Origin: Reclinomonas americana ATCC 50394
Taxonomy: Eukaryota > Jakobida > Jakobea > Jakobida
DNA: 26,312 bases
Assembly: GCA_048213135.1 (NCBI GenBank)
Contig: PS015360.1
Location: forward strand, 75,500 to 101,811
Direction of reading: 5' to 3'
Shown here: in pieces, positions 18,701 to 26,312 of the stretch
Position numbering within the stretch: position 1 is the first letter of the stretch
Layout of the letters: each line of letters opens with the position of its first letter
The notes under the pieces: generated by a model
Told to the model about the DNA's origin: nothing
The model's database searches: none
The model's input: the letters and a program-made list of their open reading frames with translations, nothing else
Translations under genes and position numbers: made by a program

Positions 18701-20110
18701 GTGCAACTCGGCCTCCGCTGGCGTCAACTCGCACGACGGCACGCTGTCGGCATCGACGCCAGCCTCCGCCAACACGGCCTTGGTCAATTCGTACTGGCAG
18801 TCCACGGCTGCGAGGGGAGACAACAGACGGGAAGTGAGCGAGTGACAATCAGTGTCGGGTGACTATAGGTCAACTGCGCAACTATCGTCGGAGCCGGCCT
18901 TGCCACTGGCGTTCAGCGCACTGTACTCAGTGCTCTTGACCTGCAACTCAACACCGTAGCCAGTGAGCGGCTGCGGCGATGCGGTGCTTCCGGAAGCCGT
19001 CGGGGCAAATGGTCGCCACACATAGCGAACCGAGCCATCGACAGCGCGCCTGTGTGTGCACGAGTGAGCTTCCCCGCAGCAAGCCACCGGCAGCGCATCA
19101 TCCTACGCAACTGTCGCAGCGCAAAGTGCAGTGGGAGGAAGGCGTCGGTCTCGGGCGTTCCGTACAGCACCGCCAGCGGCAACTTGTCACCGGGTGTGCC
19201 AAACACGAAACCGGCCTCCATGCGAGTCACCAGCAACCCGCTGCACGAGCGCAGTGAGAAAGAGAGAAAGCGGGGAACAGTAAGTGGCAGCTGCTTGCAA
19301 GACGCAACAGACGCTCGCTGTCTGTGGAGGTGGCCGCCGGCGTGTTCTTCTGCAACTGGTCGGCACTGACAAACGCCGACGATCCCACCACGACAAACGT
19401 GCTGGTCTCTGATACACGCCTCGCTCAACAACAAAAATGCAAACCGCAAAGCAGCAGCAGCGGACGCAACCTTCGGGCAAGCCAAACAAGCGCAAGACCT
19501 CGCGTGTCGACTCACGAAACATCTCCACACGTGGCGATTTCTCATGCAGCTGCAACGAGAATTGCAACAAGGCCGACGAGAAGGCCTGTCACACACACAC
19601 ACGCGCACACGCACACAGAGTGAGTGAGAGTCCATGTGTGCACGCCTGTGTCACTGTCACGTAACAGGCTCATTGCCGAACAAGTCCGCACAAAAGCCGA
19701 CAGTGTCTTCCGCGCTCCATTGCACACGCTCCGCACTGGCGAGCTTGGCGCGTGTCTCCACCAGAGGCCACACCAAGTCGGGGTTCATGTCACCAAGAAA
19801 CTCGCTGTGTGTGTGCATTGCGTGAGTGTGCGAGAGCGTGTCCAGTGTGCGTCACGTGCACTCACCATGCCTCCAGAAAGGCAGGCGTGCGAGTCCACTT
19901 GGCCACAAGACCGACACTGACATCGACAGGAAGCGCGGGCGGTGGCGCTCCAGAGAGAGCGGAGGCGGAGCGCGAGTTGTCGTCATCACTCTCTTCAGTC
20001 ACGGTGAACACCTCCTCCGAGACCACTGGCGCCTCATTGCACGTGCACAGCAGTGCGGTGGCGATGCTGAGCAGTGCAAGAGCAAGAAGCAGAACTGCGG
20101 GAGACCGCAT
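12785..20110 (-). CDS. UGGT: UDP-glucose:glycoprotein glucosyltransferase (ER folding sensor)
   Basis: It re-glucosylates N-glycans of misfolded glycoproteins in the ER lumen so that calnexin/calreticulin can rebind. The start is [14 protein letters not shown], a clear signal peptide. Many short introns interrupt it; those at the catalytic end were placed in phase (exons 14539-14058, 13993-13884, 13822-13750, 13682-13560, 13487-13218, 13144-12785). Family blocks in order include [69 protein letters not shown] and [10 protein letters not shown]. The GT24 catalytic domain follows: [37 protein letters not shown] (DxD), [14 protein letters not shown] and [11 protein letters not shown]. It ends in HDEL after a low-complexity Lys/Ser/Pro tail of about 90 residues, longer than I expect for the family. 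The join near 15320-15360 is uncertain. Only 49 bases separate its ATG from the upstream gene's stop. Confidence 0.93.
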
Positions 20111-20159
20111 TCGTTGTTCTCCGTCGAAACGAAGACGACACTGTTGAGAGGACATCATA

Positions 20160-22882
20160 TCATTCACTCTCGAGAAGCCACAGGCCCAGCGACTGCATGG
20201 TCTGACGCTTCGGTGGTAGTGTGCCAGCAACGTGAACGATGGCCGGCGAACCTGCATCCCACATGCCTCGGTCGACGACGTCTGGGGTCTTCCAGCTGAG
20301 CGTCTCGAAGCCCATGGTGACACCAGCCTGCGACACGTCGAGCCAGTCGAAGACAAGGCGGTCGAGACGCACGTGGTATTCGACCAGCAGATTGAGTATG
20401 AGCTGCTCGGCGTGCGTCGACCAGTGCATGTCCAGCAGGCCGAGGAGGTGCGTCAGAAGACGCAGGGAGTATGCAGTTGGTCGAATGGTGAAGACACCGG
20501 CGTTCAAAGCGAAGAAGCGCTGGTTTTCGGCACACGTGCGCGTGACCTGCATCGCGCGCCATGATGGGTGTATGCAGGGTAGAGTGGTAACGGAAGAGAT
20601 CACACGCACCCACGGGTCGCTGTGAAGGCTGTTGAGCGGTACATACGCCCAGGGTGCACGTCGGCGTTGATGCGACGGGGTGTGGAGGAGGGCGGTGAAA
20701 TCGATCCGATAGTTGTGCAAGTCGGCCAGCACCAGCAGGTCGGGTGCGGTCAGGCTGTCAGCGTCGGCAAGTTGCGGCATGTGTGCCAAGTGACTGACAA
20801 ACACGGCGTCGACGTCGGCGTAAAATGGTCGGTAGCCACACCGAACCATGAGGTAGGCGTAGAGCCAGCGCGTGTTGACCACGTTGGGAAACCGGAGCGG
20901 TACGTCGCCGCGGCCACCAACGCCACCGGACCTGCAATGCACGGATCTCAGCCGACAGCTAAAAACAACGACATGACAGTCTCTTCTTCTTCTTCTTTGC
21001 ACGCGGACAAACCATCCATAGTCGTCGAGATATGCAGCCGCCTCCCGGTCGGGGCCAAGGATGCTCTTGACGATACGCAGCGTGACTTCGTCTTCGCACA
21101 CCACCAGCGGCAGCACAGCGTCGCCGTGGAACTTCCAAAAGTGGAGCAGCCAGTTGCGCAGCATGAGAGCCCAGTCGCCACCATTGTCATCGTCGTCCGA
21201 CAACTTGACCGCAGTGAACACGACAACCGAGTCACCGCCACCGTCGGGACGAGCCGACAGTGAGAAGGGGTGCGCGGCAAGATGCTGTGCCAGGCGGCGC
21301 AACTTGGACCGGTCTTCCCGCAGCACTGACCCCTCCACGAACAACGACGAGGGTGCAGGCGCCTGCACATTGCCGACAGCCACCTCAGCCTCCAGCAGCG
21401 CCCTCCGCTGCGTGAGCACTCGCCACAAGTGCTCCTCCAGACCACGGCACAACGCGTCCGGATAGAATCCTACGCGGAAGCCAGCAGCCTCATACTCTGG
21501 CGTCAAGAGCAGCTGGCGGTGCGGTTCCTCCAGATCAGGGAGTGGAGGTGGCAGAAGCCACTTGCTGCGCTCCACAAACACGCGCCCATGGAATGGACAG
21601 TCTGCGACCACAGCGGGAAAGGAAGTCACGAACTTTCCGACTGCAAAGCACATTGGAAGACCAGACCAGCGGTGCCCCTGAGCAGGCAGACGAGATCGAC
21701 ATCTGCGGCTGAACTCTGCAGCGACTTGATGGTGAGCTCCCTGCCGTATCGCCACTCGGCAAACACCGGCCGCGGAAGGTCACTGGTTTCTGGATCATCG
21801 ACAGGCAGTGGAAGGATTGGAGCGCTCTCGTCCACCAGCCCCGGTGGCGGTGGTGGTGGTGACCGGTACCAGAGTGATGGTCGCTGCACGAAAACAACAC
21901 TTGAGACGGAACGCTTCGTGCTTCTTCTTCTTCCTCTCGGACCCCAGTTCACGCAACCACCGGCATGAGCACGCGAAAGTCGCAGACAAACTTTCTCAAC
22001 GCCACCACATCGGGATCGGCGCTCACAAGGCTCGTCCACGCGGCCTGCATGGCGGCCGGAAGCGACGACACTGGCAAGCCCTGACGATGGATGAAATCGA
22101 GCACTGCACGAAAGACGACACGTGAGGCATACAGCACACGTACACACACCGCAAGCTCCCCATCAAGCAGTGCGCACCCCCTTCGCGCACAGTCTTCACA
22201 CTCTCGAGCAACACCTCGAACTGCTGCCCGCCAACAGTCAGCATAACACCGCGAATGTCGCCGGGAATGGCATCACGCGGTGCGTCCGACAGTAGCTCCC
22301 TCTCGTTCTCCCCCGCATACATGAATCCGCAGCCAATGGCCACTGCTCGCTTCCGCTATCATCGTCGTCAGCAGAGCACGGAGTGAGCACGAGAAATTTG
22401 CGGTACAGACGACAGACCATCACATGAGAGCACACATCCTGCAGGAGTTGCGTCCGCATGGGTGAGTCGGCGAGCCACGGCGTGCCGGATCCGTGTGCAC
22501 GATGCAGAAAGTCGTCCACTGCCACCAACACCAATCATCATCTTCATCATCATGTGATCACATGCACGCAATGCACTCTCCACCGACCTGCTTCACCAAG
22601 TGTCGAGTGACCAGTGAGTTGCAGACTACTGACACTACCGGAGGCGGTTAACGACAAGGCGGCGGAAGACAGGCTGGCCACACGCCAGTGCATGCTGCTA
22701 CTGCCGTCGTTGCTGTCGGCTAGAGGCAGCACAGTCACCTGGTGAATGCCGGCTTGCAAGAACGGCTGCACGGGTACGCTGCTCATCAGCGACACCGGTG
22801 GCAACGTGCAGAGTGTGCAGTGCGCCAGGCATAGCACAAGCAACAGTGACGGCAGCAGCAAAGAGGCTGCTTGTCGTCTCAT
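20160..22882 (-). CDS. Secretory glycosyltransferase, nucleotide-diphospho-sugar transferase type (paralogue A)
   Basis: A probable lumenal glycosyltransferase; donor and acceptor are unknown. The start chosen is MRRQAASLLLPSLLLVLCLA, a signal peptide or anchor; an ATG 26 codons upstream (22960) lacks such an N-terminus. A roughly 300-residue N-terminal region is unrecognised. The C-terminal half has WLLHFWKFHGDAVLPLVVCE, LDDYGW, RFPNVVNTRWLYAYLMVRCG, a DxD motif in FYADVDAVFV, and ALNAGVFTIRPTAYSLRLL, then EQLILNLL and IVHVAG. This order matches the nucleotide-diphospho-sugar transferase family (PF03407-like; assigned from memory). Introns fall after GEA, KFL, REG, LMPV, RGTA, YGW and DPW. 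It is a tandem paralogue of 22975-25967, with the order of blocks and five intron positions shared. It lies just upstream of UGGT on the same strand. Confidence 0.8.
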
Positions 22883-22974
22883 CAACTTGCCAAAAAGTGA
22901 AAACGAAAATGCGACACCGTTCTTCGTTCGAAAACACCAAGCAACAACCACTGGTACCATTCGCCACGTCTACA

Positions 22975-25967
22975 TTATGCAGCAAAGGTCGCCTCAAACT
23001 CCTCTTCATCAACCATCCACATGCCCAGCTCGAACATGCGGCCGATCTTGCCAATGGCCATGGCTGTCACGTGAACCTGCGCGATGCAGAGCATGCATGA
23101 GTTACTTGCATGTCGACAACTTGCCGTCTCAGAACAACTCACCACTCCGATAGAGCCTGCTTCGTGGATCCGCGGTGCACTGCCGTCCTTATTGTAGCCG
23201 GCTCGCATCATCAGCAATCCCTGCGCAGTGTTCACTTGCCACAGGTCGAACCAGTCGAAGAGCAGACGCCCCAGCCGCGTGTGATAATCGAGCAGCAGCT
23301 GAAGTAGCAGCTGCTCGTTGTACTCGGACCAGTGTTGATCCAACAGACCGAGCAGATGCGCAACCAATCGCAGCGAGTATGGCGTCGGACGCACACTGAA
23401 CACACCAACGTTGATGGGAAGGTAACGCGAATGCTCGGCACACGTCAGCGTCACCTGTCGCACGCGGTGTCTCATGATCAGCACGGAAGATACTACAAGA
23501 GTGCGTGAAGGCACACGGCACCGACTCACCCACGGCTTTGGCATCAGCGCAGATGACAGTGCAAACTCCCACGGCGACCATCGCCGCTGCGTGGACGGAG
23601 TCTCCAACACCGAGGTCACATTCGTCTCGAACAAAAAGTAGTCGTACTGCAGAAGAATGTCGGGTGCGGAGCGATCGTCGGCCTCGCCCATTTGCTGCAG
23701 GTGGCGCATGTGGCTCATGAACAGTGCATCCACATCGGTGTGCATCGGCCGGTATCCGCAGCGCAGAAGCAAATACGTGTACAGCCACTTGAGATTGATG
23801 GCCGCACCGGGAAACCGCATGGGTACGGCGCCCTTGTCTCGTTGCCTGGGCACAAACGCAGGGGAGAATCAATATCACCAATGCATCTAAACAGGCCACA
23901 AACATGCAACGCAGTACCAGCCATACTCGTCGAGGAACGCCGCAGCAGCGCGCTTCGGACCCAACAGCTGCTGGACCATGTAATACGCGGCCGGCGTCTC
24001 GCACACGATGAGCGGCAGTGCTTCATCGCCGTGGAACTTCCAGAAGTGCAGCAGCCAGTTCTGCAACATGCGCAACCACTCGACACCCGATTCGCGGGTC
24101 AGCACAAACACGGTGAAGACAACCACTCGATCGCCCGTGTTCTCATCCACGGTCACGGCGAAAGGGTGTGCCTGCAGATGCGCGGCCAGGCGCTGCAGCT
24201 GCACCGTGTTCTCCTCGAATCGAGAACCACGCGGGAAGAGACTGGAGGGCGCCGGTGCACGGGGATTGCCGATCGCCGCCGCCGCCTCAGCAATCGGTCG
24301 CATTTCTGTCAACACACGCCACAGGTGCTCCTCCAGCTCACGACAAAAGTCAGCCGGCAGCAACTCAACGCGCCGAGCCACCGGGTCTATTGTGGGAAGC
24401 GGCGCTCGCGCCACGATATTCTGCAGGTCCGGCAGCGGCGGTAGCAGCATGCGTTGACTGCGTTCCACAAAGCCGGGGCCGAGGTACGAACACTCATCGT
24501 CGTCTGCAAGTTCAGAGATTAGGAAGCGCCTTCTCTACAGCTAGCACCGCCGCACGGAACACACGTACCGGCTCCGGAGGGAGTGAGCAGACACATCATG
24601 GTGTGGATTGGGAGTCCGTTGCCGACCAGCGTGCGTCGGACCAGCTCTCGCCCGTACGCCCACTCGGCGAATAGTGCACGCTGGTACGCATCCTCCGCAG
24701 GCGGCGACGATAAGGGCACAGATGTGGATTCTGGTCGCTGTGATGGCAGCTGGAACCAACCGGGAGGGCGCTGTGGAGTAGCAACAGAGAGCACATCAGC
24801 TTGTGGGTTGCATTGCAACGTTGCGAACGCAGCACGAGCCACACGCAACAGCTCTCAAGTACAGCAGACAGTCGCAGACATAGTCACGCGTGTACTGTTG
24901 TTGGTAATCGCGCTGCACCACACAACACACACACACACGTGAGAGTGAGCATCGGTGGGTGACTTCAATCGAGAGGAGGCAGCAGCAGCAAGACCTCAAT
25001 GTGCGCCAACCACACTCCGTACATGATGCTCCTAACATCTTCCGGATCGCTGTATCGGGCCATCACTGCGCAGCATCATGCCAGTCAGTGGAGGAGGATT
25101 TCGTGGCACCCCCGGGCCCAACACCCAGGATTGAACGCACCAATGTCACGCAATGACCGATACTCTGGCTTGATCTCAAGCTCAATGATCTCGTCCGGGA
25201 GCGCGCCCCTTCGAATAAGCTCGCCTTGGACGGTGAGCACACGACTCAGACCACGTACAATCACTCCCGGCAGCGGCGTATCAAAGGCATAGTCGGCATC
25301 ACCAAGGTCGTACGCACAGCCGGTTCGCACCACACGCTCACGCTGCACCTCAACGTTGTCACGAACACGATGCGCATCGACGAAACGAAAGAGGCTTTCC
25401 GCACACCTCAATGTGCACCGCGATCTGCTCGAGAAGCTCCGCAGTGACGCCCTCCGCAGCGAACGCCTTGACTGTTGTCGCCACTCAGTTTGCCTCGAGG
25501 CACAAGAGGAAAAAAAGAAGAGGACGCTCACCTGCATCGCCCAACGTCTCATGTGCATCCAGCGAGAGCAACGAGTCGCACTGCAGACCAGACTGCTCGT
25601 TGCCTGCATACACACTCCACTCGGAATGGCCATCTGCCACCACCACCAGCGGCTCTGCAGTCGCCGCAGTTGACATCAACAGTGGCGCCGACGCATTGTT
25701 CCTGTGCGTGCCAGCGGGAGCACACATGCGCACTGAATGCACACCAGCGCGTCGGTATGGCACCAGACGCACTTGGGCGGCCGACGATGCAAACAGTGGA
25801 CCGCGCAGAGGCACATAGGAAATGCGACCGAGGTGAGTCGAGTAGTCGACTTGTGGTGGCGCTGATTCGTTACTTTGTGCGAGTGAGGGAGCGGTGAAGA
25901 AGATGAGGAGGAGAGCGAGGAGAGCGAGGAGAAAAGAGCCGGTTTGCCATGGTCGGCGCATGGGCAT
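22975..25967 (-). CDS. Secretory glycosyltransferase, nucleotide-diphospho-sugar transferase type (paralogue B)
   Basis: The tandem paralogue of 20160-22882. Its N-terminus MPMRRPWQTG then a run of Leu/Ala/Ile/Phe is a signal peptide or type II anchor; ATGs at 25967 and 25961 are both possible. Matching blocks are HETLGDAG (STLGEAG in A), TGCAYDLG (IGCGFMYAG), RPPGWFQLP (RPSLWYRS), FAEWAYGRELV, FVERSQRMLLPPLPDLQ, WLLHFWKFHGDEALPLIVCE, LDEYGW, MRFPGAAINLKWLYTYLLLRCG, the DxD motif in TDVDALFM, CAEHSRYLPINVGVFSVRP, and VVHVTAMAIGK before the stop. It shares five intron positions with A, including the phase-2 intron within the Trp codon of YGW, and has extra introns after HIE (twice) and SIGV. 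The conserved DxD and folding motifs suggest both are active. The sugar transferred is unknown. Confidence 0.8.
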
Positions 25968-26147
25968 TGATAACAAAATTGCAGCATTCGAGGACGCTGC
26001 GAACGTCGGCTGCACTGAGGGGGCGAGGCGAGTGCAGTGGATGTAGGTATTGGGGGTATCGCCCGCTACGAGATGATACCATTTGTGAAGAGTCTGCAGA
26101 GTGCGAGGACGTCGCGTTGGATGTCTTTCATTGTCGACTGTGGCGTA

Positions 26148-26312
26148 CTACGACGGTCCGAGCATCTTCTCTGGTCGCACCCATTCCTGTAGCACGATGG
26201 ATTTTCTTTTGCAATGAGGATTGGAGACGTCGATCGAGACATGGATGGAAACGAAACATCGAATTGCTCCGCCGTCAGCAGCGACAGTGCGAGACAGGCC
26301 TCTTTAAGCGAC
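26148..26312 (-). CDS. FH: Class II fumarate hydratase, C-terminal two exons (5' part outside window)
   Basis: Fumarase interconverts fumarate and malate in the TCA cycle. Exon 26312-26258 encodes SLKEACLALSLLTAEQFD. After a 71-nt intron (26187-26257, GT-AG), exon 26186-26148 encodes EWVRPEKMLGPS and a TAG stop. Joined, this matches the C-terminus of class II fumarases (TLKE, EQFD.WV.P..MLGP). Only about 30 residues lie in the window, so targeting and catalytic residues cannot be judged. The distance to the start of paralogue B is 180 bases, presumably this gene's 3' end and B's promoter; I see no clear motif there. Confidence 0.85.

Noticed and set aside
25870-26082. Minus-strand open frame between fumarase and glycosyltransferase B
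   Set aside because: It overlaps the fumarase 3' flank and the signal peptide of paralogue B in another frame, with no recognisable motif or splice logic.
1-26312. CRISPR arrays, insertion sequences, rRNA genes or viral insertions
   Set aside because: I saw no regular short direct repeats with spacers, no transposase or integrase motif, no rRNA and no viral protein motif. The only repeats are the tRNA/spacer array and low-complexity tracts.

Overview
This is a nuclear, GC-rich and compact segment of a eukaryotic genome, probably a free-living protist; the sequence does not let me name the lineage. Signs of a nucleus are spliced genes with mostly 50-100 nt introns, Pol III-type tRNA genes, a Rab prenylation subunit, an ER glycoprotein-folding sensor ending in HDEL, and a SET-domain protein. 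One assembly gap of 920 N interrupts the window.

Layout. (1) 1-1914, minus: five exons of an IQ-motif protein with an Arg/Asp-repeat tract, running off the left edge. (2) 2123-7541, plus: a complete 13-exon gene for the Rab geranylgeranyltransferase alpha subunit (about 589 aa). Its fifth intron (2989-5724) is about 2.7 kb, against 56-132 nt for its other introns, and carries six tRNA genes on the host strand. (3) 7656-11759, minus: cysteinyl-tRNA synthetase fused to a C-terminal EMAPII/Arc1p-type tRNA-binding domain, with its middle lost in the gap. (4) 11823-12725, plus: a small SMYD-like SET protein, divergent from the synthetase across 63 bp that hold an E2F-like palindrome. (5) 12785-20110, minus: UDP-glucose:glycoprotein glucosyltransferase, from signal peptide to HDEL. 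(6) 20160-22882 and 22975-25967, minus: two tandem paralogous secretory-pathway glycosyltransferases. (7) 26148-26312, minus: the last two exons of a class II fumarase.

The most striking part is the tRNA array. The order is Arg(CCG), Arg(ACG), Pro(CGG), Arg(TCG), Pro(AGG), Pro(CGG). All six share nearly the same 70-nt body, and Arg(CCG) differs from Pro(CGG) at only six positions. The spacers fall into two families: type A follows each Arg gene, and type B follows the first two Pro genes. Arg(ACG) has a Pro-like 5' half and an Arg-like 3' half and lies between two type A spacers, which is what an unequal crossover inside a tRNA gene would leave. The array covers the Arg CGN anticodons ACG, CCG and TCG, and two Pro anticodons.

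Functionally, the minus-strand block 12785-25967 is biased to secretory-pathway glycosylation (UGGT plus two lumenal glycosyltransferases), and the left half to translation (tRNAs, CysRS) and Rab prenylation. Whether the glycosylation genes are co-regulated cannot be read from sequence. Exon boundaries were worked out by hand from GT/AG signals, reading phase and remembered family sequences, so individual junctions may shift slightly.
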